64,000 nucleotides of DNA from Eubacterium sp. OM08-24 (GTDB lineage Bacteria; Bacillota; Clostridia; Oscillospirales; Acutalibacteraceae). The translations under genes were made by a program, and so were the position numbers. A model generated the notes under the pieces. That model did not search any database. It saw only the letters and a program-made list of their open reading frames with translations, and was not told the DNA's origin. Below are positions 6,415 to 16,800 of this stretch, in pieces. Position 1 is the stretch's first letter; the number at the start of each line of letters is the position of its first letter. The DNA is taken from assembly GCF_003438075.1 (NCBI RefSeq), contig NZ_QSTA01000009.1:1-64000 (forward strand), in the 5' to 3' direction.

Positions 6415-9042
6415 TTACATCTCAGCAATAGCAGCCTGAGCAGCAGCAAGTCTTGCGATCGGCACACGGAATGGTGAGCATGATACATAGTCAAGACCAA
6501 TCTTGTGACAGAACTCAACTGATGATGGGTCACCGCCGTGCTCACCGCAGATACCTACGTGGAGCTTGTTGTTTACTGGCTTACCGAGCTTAATAGCTGT
6601 TTCCATGAGCTTGCCAACACCTGTCTGGTCGAGCTTAGCAAATGGATCGTTCTCGAAGATCTTTGCATCATAGTAAGCATTGAGGAACTTACCTGCGTCA
6701 TCTCTTGAGAAACCAAATGTCATCTGTGTAAGGTCGTTTGTACCGAAGCAGAAGAAGTCAGCCTCTGTTGCGATCTCATCAGCTGTAAGAGCAGCTCTTG
6801 GGATCTCGATCATTGTACCAACTTCGTACTCAAGCTCGATGCCTGCAGCTGCGATTTCAGCGTCAGCTGTTTCAACAACCATCTTCTTAACATACTTAAG
6901 TTCCTTAACCTCGCATACGAGTGGAATCATAATTTCAGGCTTAACTGTCCAATCAGGATGAGCCTTCTTAACATTGATAGCAGCACGAATAACTGCCTTT
7001 GTCTGCATCTTAGCAATTTCAGGATATGTAACTGCAAGACGGCAGCCACGGTGACCCATCATTGGGTTGAACTCGTGGAGTGAAGCAATGATAGCCTTGA
7101 TTGTGTCAACGCTCTTGCCCTGAGCAGCTGCGAGCTTTTCAATGTCAGCTTCCTCAGTAGGAACAAACTCGTGGAGTGGCGGATCAAGGAATCTGATTGT
7201 AACCGGGTTGCCCTCAAGAGCCTCATAAAGAGCCTCAAAGTCGCCCTGCTGGTAAGGAAGAATCTTCTCAAGAGCAGCTTCTCTCTCTTCTACTGTATCT
7301 GAGCAGATCATCTCTCTGAATGCAGCGATTCTGTCCTCTTCAAAGAACATATGCTCTGTACGGCAAAGACCAATACCCTCAGCGCCAAGCTCACGAGCCT
7401 TTTTAGCGTCAGCTGGTGTATCAGCGTTTGTTCTAACCTTAAGCTTTCTGTACTTGTCAGCCCAGCTCATAATTCTGCCGAACTCACCTGCGATTGTAGC
7501 GTCAACAGTTGGAATAACACCGTCATAGATGTTACCTGTTGAACCGTCGATTGAAATGTAGTCACCCTCGTGGAACTCTTTGCCTGCGAGTGTAAACTTC
7601 TTGTTAGCCTCGTCCATGTTGATGTCGCCACAACCTGATACGCAGCAAGTACCCATACCACGAGCAACAACAGCAGCGTGAGATGTCATACCACCACGAA
7701 CTGTGAGGATACCCTGTGAAGCCTTCATACCTGTGATGTCCTCAGGTGAAGTTTCAAGACGAACGAGAACAACCTTCTCGCCCTTTGCGTTCCAAACCTC
7801 AGCATCTTCAGCTGTGAATACAACCTTACCGCAAGCAGCACCCGGTGAAGCACCAAGACCCTTGCCGATTGGTGTAGCAGCCTTAAGAGCAGCAGCATCA
7901 AACTGTGGGTGGAGAAGTGTGTCGAGGTTACGAGGGTCGATCATAGCAACTGCCTCTGCCTCTGTTCTCATGCCCTCGTCAACGAGGTCACAAGCAATCT
8001 TAAGAGCAGCCTGAGCTGTTCTCTTACCGTTTCTTGTCTGGAGCATATAGAGCTTCTTGTTCTCAACAGTGAACTCCATATCCTGCATATCTCTGTAATG
8101 ATCCTCAAGAGTCTTGCAAACAGTCTGGAACTGAGCAAATGCCTCCGGGAATGTTTCAGCCATCTGAGCGATTGGCATTGGTGTACGAACACCTGCAACT
8201 ACGTCTTCGCCCTGTGCGTTTGTAAGGAACTCACCCATGAGCTTCTTCTCACCTGTAGCAGGATCTCTTGTAAATGCAACGCCTGTACCGCAATCGTCAC
8301 CCATGTTACCGAATGCCATTGACTGTACGTTTACTGCAGTACCCCATGAATATGGAATATCGTTATCACGGCGATATACGTTAGCTCTTGGGTTATCCCA
8401 TGAACGGAATACAGCCTTGATAGCGCCCATAAGCTGCTCCTTAGGATCGTCAGGGAAGTCAACGCCGATTTTAGCCTTGTACTCTGCCTTGAACTGTGAA
8501 GCGAGCTCCTTAAGATCGTCAGCGTCAAGCTCAACGTCCTGTGTAACGCCCTTCTTAGCCTTCATTTCGTCGATAAGCTCTTCAAAGTACTTCTTACCAA
8601 CTTCCATAACTACATCAGAATACATCTGAATAAATCTTCTGTAGCAGTCCCAAGCCCAACGAGGATTGTTAGACTTCTTTGCAATAACTTCTACAACTTC
8701 TTCGTTAAGACCGAGGTTGAGGATTGTATCCATCATACCAGGCATTGATGCTCTTGCACCTGAACGAACTGAAACGAGGAGTGGGTTCTCTAAATCGCCG
8801 AACTTCTTGCCGGTGATCTCTTCCATCTTGCCGATGTACTCGTTGATCTGACCCTGAATTTCTTCGTTGATCTCTCTGCCGTCCTCATAGTACTGAGTAC
8901 AAGCCTCTGTTGTAATTGTAAAGCCCTGTGGTACAGGAAGACCTAAGCTTGTCATTTCTGCAAGGTTAGCGCCCTTACCGCCAAGGAGCTCACGCATGTT
9001 AGCATTACCTTCTGAGAAAAGGTATACCCATTTGTTTGCCAT
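6415..9042 (-). CDS. ppdK: Pyruvate, phosphate dikinase
   Basis: An 875-residue full-length PPDK. It interconverts pyruvate, ATP and phosphate with phosphoenolpyruvate, AMP and diphosphate; in anaerobes it often runs toward ATP/pyruvate in PPi-based glycolysis. The N-terminal nucleotide-binding domain contains GGKGANLAEMTSLGLPVPQG. The central phosphohistidine domain shows GGMTSHAAVVARGMGTCC with the swivelling His at about 455. The C-terminal PEP-binding barrel contains MGHRGCRLAVTYPEI, GTNDLTQMTFGFSRDD and the terminal GICGEHGGDPSSV. Shine-Dalgarno TAGGAGGATTACC precedes ATG 9042. It is a single-gene unit with its own terminator. The strong bias toward a few codons suggests high expression. 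Confidence 0.98.
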   Translation of the reverse strand: MANKWVYLFSEGNANMRELLGGKGANLAEMTSLGLPVPQGFTITTEACTQYYEDGREINEEIQGQINEYIGKMEEITGKKFGDLENPLLVSVRSGARASMPGMMDTILNLGLNEEVVEVIAKKSNNPRWAWDCYRRFIQMYSDVVMEVGKKYFEELIDEMKAKKGVTQDVELDADDLKELASQFKAEYKAKIGVDFPDDPKEQLMGAIKAVFRSWDNPRANVYRRDNDIPYSWGTAVNVQSMAFGNMGDDCGTGVAFTRDPATGEKKLMGEFLTNAQGEDVVAGVRTPMPIAQMAETFPEAFAQFQTVCKTLEDHYRDMQDMEFTVENKKLYMLQTRNGKRTAQAALKIACDLVDEGMRTEAEAVAMIDPRNLDTLLHPQFDAAALKAATPIGKGLGASPGAACGKVVFTAEDAEVWNAKGEKVVLVRLETSPEDITGMKASQGILTVRGGMTSHAAVVARGMGTCCVSGCGDINMDEANKKFTLAGKEFHEGDYISIDGSTGNIYDGVIPTVDATIAGEFGRIMSWADKYRKLKVRTNADTPADAKKARELGAEGIGLCRTEHMFFEEDRIAAFREMICSDTVEEREAALEKILPYQQGDFEALYEALEGNPVTIRFLDPPLHEFVPTEEADIEKLAAAQGKSVDTIKAIIASLHEFNPMMGHRGCRLAVTYPEIAKMQTKAVIRAAINVKKAHPDWTVKPEIMIPLVCEVKELKYVKKMVVETADAEIAAAGIELEYEVGTMIEIPRAALTADEIATEADFFCFGTNDLTQMTFGFSRDDAGKFLNAYYDAKIFENDPFAKLDQTGVGKLMETAIKLGKPVNNKLHVGICGEHGGDPSSVEFCHKIGLDYVSCSPFRVPIARLAAAQAAIAEM

Positions 9043-9367
9043 TTTGGTAATCCTCCTAAAATAATAATTATACGGCTGTGGCGAAAGTTGTGTTTAAAAT
9101 ATCAAAATTCGCCCGCTTGTATAAGCCTACACATAATTATAACAAAGTTTGTTGAAAATAGCTATACATTTTTTAAAATTTTTTCCTATAAAATTCAATT
9201 TTATACTTCATCAATATTGTATAAATCGTTTAAATTTAGCCATAATGTTGTTTTTTTGTAAAATACTCTTGAAATTTGTATTTTTTATGCGATAATATTA
9301 ATATGCCTTGTTGTGCGTGCATATTACGGCAGGTGTGGCAAATAACAGAATAACAAGGAGATTACAT
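9043..9367. other. Divergent promoter gap between ppdK and glmU-like gene
   Basis: 325 bases, AT-rich, no gene. Toward the right, TTGAAA (9269-9274) and ATAATA (9292-9297) with 17 bases between form a likely promoter for the glmU-like gene. Toward the left, an attata block at 9136-9141 reads TATAAT on the minus strand and may be the ppdK -10, but I see no good -35 for it. No repeat copy is present here. Confidence 0.5.
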
Positions 9368-10120
9368 ATGAGTAATTGTGCGATTATTCTTGCGGGTGGC
9401 GAAGGCAAGCGCATGAAGAGCGACAAGCCAAAAACACTTTCACTCGTACTTGGTAAGCCTATGCTTGAGTGGGTTATTTCTTCCCTCAAAAAAGCAGGTA
9501 TAGATGATATATGCATCGTAAAGGGCTTTAAAAAAGAATGTATTGATGAATTTGTGTCAACACTTGATTTTAAGGTTGAAACGGTTTATCAGGCTGAGCG
9601 ACTCGGCACGGGTCACGCAGTTATGATGGCAAAGGACTTCCTTGAGGCTCACAAGGGCGACAGCGTGGTAATCCTTAACGGTGACGCACCGTTTATGGAC
9701 AGCAAAACTATTGAAAAGTCACTTGCGCAGCACACAGCAACGCAGTCAAGCGCAACAGTAATTTCCGCAATGGTTGATGACCCGACAGGTTACGGCAGGA
9801 TTGTTCGTGACGAAAACGGCAATGTAAAGTCAATCGTAGAACAGAAAGACGGCAGTGAAGAAATCCTTAAGATTAAGGAAGTAAATTCGGGCGGTTTCTG
9901 GTTTGACGCAGAAAAGCTTTTGTCTGTGCTCGGCAGAATTTCATCCGATAACAATGCAAAGGAATATTATTTGCCCGACGCATTAAAGCTTTTGCTTTCT
10001 GACGGCTGCAAGGTAGGCGCATACACAGCAGAGTGCAGCGACACAGTGCTTGGCGCTAACGATCCGGCTCAGCTTGATGAGCTTAATAATATTGCAAAAG
10101 ACAGGGGATATACCTGTTAA
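9368..10120 (+). CDS. GlmU-type uridylyltransferase domain protein (no acetyltransferase domain)
   Basis: A 250-residue nucleotidyltransferase matching the N-terminal pyrophosphorylase half of GlmU, which makes UDP-GlcNAc from UTP and GlcNAc-1-phosphate. Motifs in order: LAGGEGKRMKSDKPKTL (8-24), QAERLGTGHA (75-84), NGDAPF (104-109), YGRIVRDENG, EVNSGGFWFD and AKEYYLPDAL near the end. Bifunctional GlmU is about 450 residues with a C-terminal left-handed beta-helix acetyltransferase; here the protein stops after the first domain with no remnant. Its position before prs, pth and mfd matches the B. subtilis glmU (gcaD) locus, so it is probably the glmU orthologue. I start it at ATG 9368 (AACAAGGAGATTAC), not at upstream in-frame codons. 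GlcN-1-P acetylation would need another enzyme. Confidence 0.85.
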   Translation: MSNCAIILAGGEGKRMKSDKPKTLSLVLGKPMLEWVISSLKKAGIDDICIVKGFKKECIDEFVSTLDFKVETVYQAERLGTGHAVMMAKDFLEAHKGDSVVILNGDAPFMDSKTIEKSLAQHTATQSSATVISAMVDDPTGYGRIVRDENGNVKSIVEQKDGSEEILKIKEVNSGGFWFDAEKLLSVLGRISSDNNAKEYYLPDALKLLLSDGCKVGAYTAECSDTVLGANDPAQLDELNNIAKDRGYTC

Positions 10121-10164
10121 GTAAATAGAGAATATAACTTATAGAGTAAAAAGGAGCGATTACA

Positions 10165-11124
10165 ATGAATTTTCACGGAAAAGACATTAAAATCTTTACC
10201 GGAAGCTCAAATGTAAATGTAGCCAAAGGAATTGCAGGCAGCCTTGGAGTTCCGCTTGGTAAGAGCGAATGTACTCAGTTTTCTGACGGTGAAATTGCTG
10301 TTTCTCTTCAGGAATCTGTAAGAGGCAGCGACTGCTTTATCGTTCAGTCAACCTGCACTCCGGTAAATGACAATTTAATGGAAATGCTCATTATGATTGA
10401 TGCTATGAAGCGTGCGTCTGCTGCAAGAATTACAGCAGTTATGCCTTACTTCGGTTATGCAAGACAGGACAGAAAAGCTAAGGCAAGAGATCCGATTTCG
10501 GCAAAACTTTGTGCGGACATCATCACAACAGCAGGTGCCGACCGTGTGCTTACAATGGATCTTCACGCAAATCAGATTCAGGGCTTCTTTAATATCCCTG
10601 TTGACCACCTCTATGGTTCTCCTATTCTTGCTAACTATATGAGAGAGAAAATCGGCGGAAACTTTGACGAATACATCGTTGTTTCTCCTGACCTCGGTTC
10701 GGTTACCCGTTCAAGAAACTTTGCGTCTAAGATTGGCACAGGTCTTGCTATTATTGATAAGAGAAGACCAAAGGCAAATGTTTGCGAGGTTATGAACATT
10801 ATCGGTGACGCAAGAGGCAAAAAGGTTATCCTTGTTGATGATATGATTGACACAGCAGGCACACTTTGTAACGCAGCAAACGCTATAGTTGAAAAGGGCG
10901 GTGCTACTGAAGTTTATGCTTGTGCTACACACGCAGTTCTTTCAGGTCCTGCTATCGAGAGAATTAAGAACAGCGCAATCAAAGAGGTTGTTCTTCTTGA
11001 TACAATCCCTGTACCACAGGAGAAGATGATTGACAAGTTCACAATTCTTCCTACTGCTCCTACATTTGCAGAGGCTATTGCAAGAATTTACAATGACAAG
11101 CCGTTTACACCTGCATTTGGTTAA
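10165..11124 (+). CDS. prs: Ribose-phosphate pyrophosphokinase
   Basis: A 319-residue class I PRPP synthase that transfers pyrophosphate from ATP to ribose-5-phosphate, feeding purine, pyrimidine, His, Trp and NAD synthesis. Visible are KIFTGSSN at the start, the ATP-loop region ARQDRKAKARDPISAK, MDLHANQIQGFF, and the PRPP-binding VILVDDMIDTAGTL. Length is standard. AAAGGAGCG precedes ATG 10165, and the gene sits 44 bases after the glmU-like gene with no terminator, so they are probably co-transcribed as in Bacillus. Confidence 0.98.
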   Translation: MNFHGKDIKIFTGSSNVNVAKGIAGSLGVPLGKSECTQFSDGEIAVSLQESVRGSDCFIVQSTCTPVNDNLMEMLIMIDAMKRASAARITAVMPYFGYARQDRKAKARDPISAKLCADIITTAGADRVLTMDLHANQIQGFFNIPVDHLYGSPILANYMREKIGGNFDEYIVVSPDLGSVTRSRNFASKIGTGLAIIDKRRPKANVCEVMNIIGDARGKKVILVDDMIDTAGTLCNAANAIVEKGGATEVYACATHAVLSGPAIERIKNSAIKEVVLLDTIPVPQEKMIDKFTILPTAPTFAEAIARIYNDKPFTPAFG

Positions 11125-11288
11125 TGAAATAAAAATTAAATAGCGATTATACAGGCGGGTTTCAAACAACCCGCCATTTCGCCGTTAAAAAGGTTTTGGG
11201 CTGTAACGACAAACAAACTAAATTTATATATAAACACAAACCATAGTTTATTAGCAGTTATTCAGACTGCACGAGGTATGATAAGAAA

Positions 11289-12575
11289 ATGAGTTTTTTT
11301 AATTTAACATTTAACAATAACGAAAATACAGAAATCGTTGATAAATTTATTGACGAATACGCTCAATGGCACAATACGGGAAAAACTCCCGATATGGGCT
11401 CTCTTGATGTAAACTACACTCTTGAACTTCAGAAAAAAAGACTTGATGAAAATAATGTCAGAAAAGAAGTTGTGTTTGATACAAAAGAAAGCTCGTTTAA
11501 GCAGGCGATCAAATGCTTTACCGTCACCGACAGAGGCGACTACAAAAGTGATGTTGCCTGTAAAGACTATAAGGTAACAGAAACCTTTTTTGTAAATAAT
11601 AAAAAGAAAAAGAAAAGAAAGAATAAACGCAACTTTTATGCTACCATCACAAGACTTTTAAATCAAAATGCAGGCGGTACGGTTGCGTGCCCAAACTGCG
11701 GCGCTATCAGTGATGTGCAGGACTTACTTACAGGCTGTAAAAGCTGCGGAACAAGATTTATTATTGACGACTTATTTCCTAAGGTTACAAACTTTTATCA
11801 CATTAAAGACGAGGTAGACCCAATCAGAAAAATACTAAAGCCGTCAATGCTTATATGCGTTCTTGGTATGATAGCCACCGTTATGAGCTATTCTTTGATT
11901 TCTAATATTAATAACGGAAACATAGTGCAGGGCAGCGATGACTTTGTATTTCAGATTGTGCAGTGCGTAATTGTAGGATTGATTTATGGCACTGTTTCGG
12001 GTTATATTTTGTGGGCGGCTTTTATATTCATATGGATGATGATTGGCGCAATAAAAAGCCTGTTTTTGCTCGGCCCTCATGTAAGGGCAAAAACTCAGCT
12101 GCCAAAGGTTATGCGACAGATTGACCCTAACTTTTCGTATGAGTTTTTCATAGGTAAGGTTATAAACCTTATGAAACTTATGATATTCAGCGATGACTAC
12201 ACCAACCTTGCGGCTTATGACGGCAAGCCTATGCAAAACACCTTTAAAGACATTGTGGACATTAGCTATGACGGTACGGTAAGGTATAATACGCTGAAAA
12301 CAGACGGTAACTACTGCTATGTAGATATTACCGTATATACAACAGTAACAAAGGTTGACGGCGGCGCTCTCAAAAGTTCAAAGGAAAAATTCAGGGTTGT
12401 TGTTTGCAAAAATATACACGCAATAGCAAATGCAGGTTTTTCTATAAAGAATGTAAACTGTCGCAGTTGTGGCGGCAGCTTTGATGCCACAAGAGAGCAT
12501 AATTGCCCATATTGCGGCACACCGTATCACCTTGGCAATGACGATTGGGTTGTTGTTGATTTTAAGCGAGAATAA
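11289..12575 (+). CDS. Membrane protein with two zinc ribbons and a Tim44-like region
   Basis: A 428-residue protein I cannot name. After a charged N-terminal 110 residues and a Lys/Arg-rich stretch there is a first zinc ribbon (CPNCGAISDVQ...GCKSCGTRF, about 133-157). Two or three transmembrane segments follow at about 185-205, 218-238 and 240-262. The region after them (about 300-390, FKDIVDISYDGTVRYNTL onward) resembles the NTF2-like/Tim44-like fold of bacterial membrane-anchored proteins. A second zinc ribbon, CRSCGGSFDATREHNCPYCG, is near the C-terminus. It sits between prs and pth, where Bacilli carry ctc, and only 24 bases before pth, so it is probably co-transcribed. Shine-Dalgarno GAGGTA precedes ATG 11289. 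The function is unknown. Confidence 0.75.
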   Translation: MSFFNLTFNNNENTEIVDKFIDEYAQWHNTGKTPDMGSLDVNYTLELQKKRLDENNVRKEVVFDTKESSFKQAIKCFTVTDRGDYKSDVACKDYKVTETFFVNNKKKKKRKNKRNFYATITRLLNQNAGGTVACPNCGAISDVQDLLTGCKSCGTRFIIDDLFPKVTNFYHIKDEVDPIRKILKPSMLICVLGMIATVMSYSLISNINNGNIVQGSDDFVFQIVQCVIVGLIYGTVSGYILWAAFIFIWMMIGAIKSLFLLGPHVRAKTQLPKVMRQIDPNFSYEFFIGKVINLMKLMIFSDDYTNLAAYDGKPMQNTFKDIVDISYDGTVRYNTLKTDGNYCYVDITVYTTVTKVDGGALKSSKEKFRVVVCKNIHAIANAGFSIKNVNCRSCGGSFDATREHNCPYCGTPYHLGNDDWVVVDFKRE

Positions 12576-12599
12576 TAATTTTATATAAGGAAGGTATTT

Positions 12600-13196
12600 A
12601 TGTTTGGTAAGAAAAAGAGTTTTGGCGGCGGAGTTGAGCTTTTAGTAGTAGGACTCGGAAATCCCGACAAAAAGTATGAAAACACCCGTCACAATGCAGG
12701 TTGGCTTGCAATAGACGCAATAGCCGATAGCCTTGACTGCAAGGTTGACAGGGTAAAATTTAAAAGCTATGTAGGCGAGTGCAATATAGCAGGCAGAAAA
12801 GCAATGCTTATGAAACCTACCACATATATGAACAACAGCGGTCAGGCAGTGGTAGAGGCGATGAATTTCTACAAAATTTCGCCTGAAAATGTGATAGTAT
12901 TATTTGACGATATATCCCTTGATGTAGGCAAAATGCGTATCCGTTCAAAGGGCAGCGACGGTGGTCAGCGAGGTATGAAAAGCATTATTTACCTCAGCGG
13001 AAGTGATATGTTCCCACGCATCAAAATAGGAATCGGTGCAAAGCCTACACCGGAGTGGGATTTGGCAGATTGGGTACTTTCAAGATTTTCCGACGATGAA
13101 CAGAAGAAACTTGCGCAGGTATTTGAAAATTCCGCAAAAGCCGTTGAGCTTATGGCAGACGGAAAAATTGACAGAGCAATGAATTTGTTTAATTAA
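12600..13196 (+). CDS. pth: Peptidyl-tRNA hydrolase
   Basis: A 198-residue Pth that releases peptides from tRNA that has dropped off the ribosome. VVGLGNPDKKYENTRHNAGW holds the catalytic His (31) and the Asn at 21; the Asp pair at 103-104 (LFDDISL) matches the catalytic-site Asp. The usual KPQTFMNLSG reads KPTTYMNNSG, and the usual GGHNGLKS reads GGQRGMKS, so the conserved second His is Gln 123. The protein carries about ten extra N-terminal residues (MFGKKKSFGG). Position after prs and before mfd is the Bacillus order. Shine-Dalgarno AAGGAAGG precedes ATG 12600. Confidence 0.95.
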   Translation: MFGKKKSFGGGVELLVVGLGNPDKKYENTRHNAGWLAIDAIADSLDCKVDRVKFKSYVGECNIAGRKAMLMKPTTYMNNSGQAVVEAMNFYKISPENVIVLFDDISLDVGKMRIRSKGSDGGQRGMKSIIYLSGSDMFPRIKIGIGAKPTPEWDLADWVLSRFSDDEQKKLAQVFENSAKAVELMADGKIDRAMNLFN

Positions 13197-13197
13197 G

Positions 13198-13229
13198 TTT
13201 TCAACATTTTTATAATAAAATGTTGAAAA
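13198..13229. terminator. Palindromic hairpin after pth
   Basis: A 13-bp perfect stem (ttttcaacatttt/aaaatgttgaaaa) with a 6-base loop, starting two bases after the pth stop. It lacks a downstream T-run but is symmetric, so it may act weakly on both strands. Confidence 0.5.
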
Positions 13230-13285
13230 CTCGGGTCTTATCACGCCTTTAAATTAAAAGGTTCTATGTAAGATGGGATAATATT

Positions 13286-13832
13286 AATAAATTATGGTTT
13301 AGTGAAATTTAATTCGGGTAAGAAAGTTAAAAGTTTGGTCAACCTTTTCAAAGGCTGCAGGTGTGGACAGAGTCCGCAAATACTTTATGCTAACGCAAAT
13401 TTTGACAGCCATACGGCTTGCCATTGGCGGCTTAAACACAACGGCGAAAGCCTAAAAATGCGACAGCAACAAAGAAAATCCACGCTACTAAGCTACTAAT
13501 TTGCCACTTTTCAAGGGCAAATCAGCCACACACGAAAACTTTTGTATTCTTTAGAATATCTTTTCTCTACTGATACTAAAGAGCGACTTTCTAACTTTTT
13601 GCCACTCATTAGTCTTAACCTTTGTTTTCTGCTAAAGTCTTGTTTAATCTAAAGTTTAGCCGTTCTATGGTATAATCACAACTGCTTGTTTATATTGCAA
13701 ATCAGTATATTTTTATCATATTATGGGCTCTGCCCAAACCCGCAACCCTTTAAAAAGGGTTGACCTAAATTTTAAATTTATAAAAATTAACTTTGGCAAT
13801 AAACCCAAATCCCCCTAACTTTTGACAAATAA
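13286..13832 (+). repeat. Interspersed palindromic repeat R3 (type A interior)
   Basis: A forward copy of about 545 bp between pth and mfd. The left arm carries tgtggac/gtccgca (13362-13368 with 13372-13378), a compensated variant of the tgtgggc/gcccaca stem in R2. The type A interior follows (about 13440-13720), then the right arm (gggctctgccc, aaccctttaaaaagggtt). It separates two genes that are normally close neighbours; fin, found between them in Bacillus, is absent. Confidence 0.85.
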
Positions 13833-13867
13833 CAAATTAAAATAAGCAAAATAAAGCAAGATGAATT

Positions 13868-16800
13868 ATGAAATTTTTAGTTGATGTTTTTAAAAACAGT
13901 GAGGTTTTTAACTCACTTGAAAAAGCCGTTGTGCGTGGCGGAAGTGTTTGTGCTACGGGACTTTCTGCAATTCACAAGGCACATATTATCTATTCTCTGT
14001 GCTGTCGCAAGAACACTACTGCCTTTTGTGTTGCCTCCGATGAGCGAGAGGCGCAAACCATTTGCAATGACCTTGCAAGTATGGGTATGCGTGCATATTT
14101 TTATCCCGAAAGAGATTTTAATTTCAGAGATATGCAAAGTGCATCGAGAGAATACGAACACGCAAGACTTAAAGTTCTGTTAAAGCTGATTGACGGCGAG
14201 TGCGATGTTGTAGTGAGCTGTATTGACGCCGCATCACAATTTACTGTTCCAAAGGACTTTTTGGCAGAATGCGTTTTAACGCTCAAAGAGGGGCTTGAAA
14301 TCAGCATAGAAAAAGCCGTTCGCACCCTCACCCTGCTTGGATACGAGCGTTTTGATGCGGTAGAGGGCAGCGGTCAGTTTTCCGTAAGGGGCGGCATACT
14401 CGATTTCTTTATGCCCGATGCCGAAAACCCTGTTCGTGCGGAATTTTGGGGCGATGAAATAACAGACCTTTCCTTTTTTGATATTGATACTCAGCGAAGA
14501 GGAGAAAAAGCAGGCGAAATTCGCCTTTCACCGTCTGCCGAAGTAATTATTGAGGACAAAACGGCACTTGCCGATAAAATAGAAAATTTTGCAAAGGGTG
14601 TGCGAGGTAAAAAAGCGCCGCAGGTTAAAGAAACCTTGCTTTCCGAGGCGGACAGCATAAGGTCGGGCGCAATGCTTTCTGATACCGACAAATATATTCC
14701 GCTTATCTATGATAAAGCCGAAACGCTTTTTGATTATTTGAGCCGAGATACACTCATTTTCACTTCTGAATACAACAACATTGCCGAGCGAGGCAGAGCA
14801 ATGGATTTCAGAAACGAAGAAACCGTAAAAGCCGCCTTTGAAGACGGTGTGCTTTGCCGAGGTCTTGATAAGTATTCGCTCACCTTTTCTGAGTGTGTAG
14901 ATATTTTTACCTCTCATGGCATTGTTATGCTTGAGGGATTTGTGCATGGTTCAACCACAATTCCGCTCAGAAAAATAGTATCATTTTCTACAAAACAGCT
15001 GTCTGTATGGAACGGCTCATACAAACAGCTTGAAGAGGACTTAAACGGAATGCTTACCGCCGAAAGCTGCGGCGTTGTGCTTGCAGGAACAGATAAGGCG
15101 GCAAAAAATCTTTGCGAGTCGCTCAGAAATGACGGTATTCCTGCTCAGTATGCCGACAAATTATCGGAAGTCAAGAAAAACGCTTTGTTTGTACTTCCGG
15201 GTACGCTCAGCGCAGGCTTTGAATATCCGCTTGAAAAATTCTTTGTTATTACTCAAGGTCACATTTCATATGTGCCGAAAAAGAAAGCCCGCAAAAAAAC
15301 ACCAAAGGACAGTCAGGCTATTTACAGTCTTGCCGAGCTTTCGCAGGGTGATTATGTAGTTCATAGCGTGCATGGAATCGGTATTTTCGGCGGTATCCGC
15401 AAGATAGACACCCATGGCATTGTAAAGGATTACATCAAGATTGAGTACGCAAAGGGCGATGTTCTCTATGTGCCAGTAACTCAGCTTGATATGGTAGCAA
15501 AATACATCGGCCCGTCAGAGAATAACCGAGTTCGACTTAACAAGCTCGGCTCGCAGGATTGGCAGAAAGCAAAGTCGAGGGTAAAAGCCTCTGTAAAGGA
15601 CATAGCAAAAGAGCTTATTGCACTTTATTCGGCAAGAATGAAAGCAAAGGGTTATGCTTTTTCGCACGATAATGAGTGGCAGCACGATTTTGAGGCTAAG
15701 TTTGAGTACGAAGAAACTCCCGACCAGCTCAGATGCTGCGAGGAGATTAAATCCGATATGCAGAAAACCTCGCCGATGGACAGACTTTTGTGCGGCGATG
15801 TTGGCTTTGGCAAAACAGAGGTTGCGCTCAGAGCGGCTTTTAAATGCATAGCGGATTCCAAGCAGTGTGCTTTGCTTTGCCCGACAACCATTCTTGCGTG
15901 GCAGCATTACCAAACCGTTTGCAAGCGCTTTGAGGGCTATCCGATAAGAATTGAATTGCTGTCACGATTCAGAACGGCAAAACAGCAGAAAGAAACCATT
16001 GAAAAGCTCAAACGAGGCGAGGTGGATATGGTTGTAGGCACACACCGCCTTGTGCAAAAAGATGTGGAGTTCCGTGACCTCGGACTTGCGATTATAGATG
16101 AGGAACAGCGCTTTGGCGTGGCACAAAAGGAGCGCTTTAAGGAGCTTTGCAAAAATGTAGATGTTCTTACTCTTTCGGCTACACCTATTCCACGAACCCT
16201 CAATATGGCAATGAGCGGTTTGCGAGATATGAGCGTCATTGAGGAAGCACCACGAAACCGACAGCCTGTGCAGACCTATGTTCTTGAGCACGATGACGCA
16301 GTCATAAACGAGGCTATCCGCAAGGAGCTAAGGCGAGGCGGACAGGTGTTTTATCTACATAACGATGTTGCCACCATTGAATCGTGCGCATCAAGAATAC
16401 TTGACGCAATACCCGAGGCGAAAATCGCAATAGGACATGGCAAGATGAAAGAGCACGAACTCAGCGAAGTATGGCGAAAAATGCTTGAGCAGGAAGTAAA
16501 TGTTCTTGTTTGCACTACTATAATAGAAACAGGAGTTGATTTGCCGAACGCAAACACGCTTATCATAGAAAACGCCGACAGAATGGGACTTTCTCAGCTC
16601 CACCAGCTCAGAGGCCGAGTGGGCAGAAGTAACCGTCGAGCCTATGCGTATCTTACCTTCCGCAAAAATAAGGTGCTCACTGAAATTCAGCAAAAGCGAC
16701 TTGCCGCAATTCGTGAGTATACGGAGTTTGGCAGCGGCTTTAAAATCGCTATGCGAGATCTCGAACTCAGAGGCGCAGGCAACATTATGGGCGCACAACA

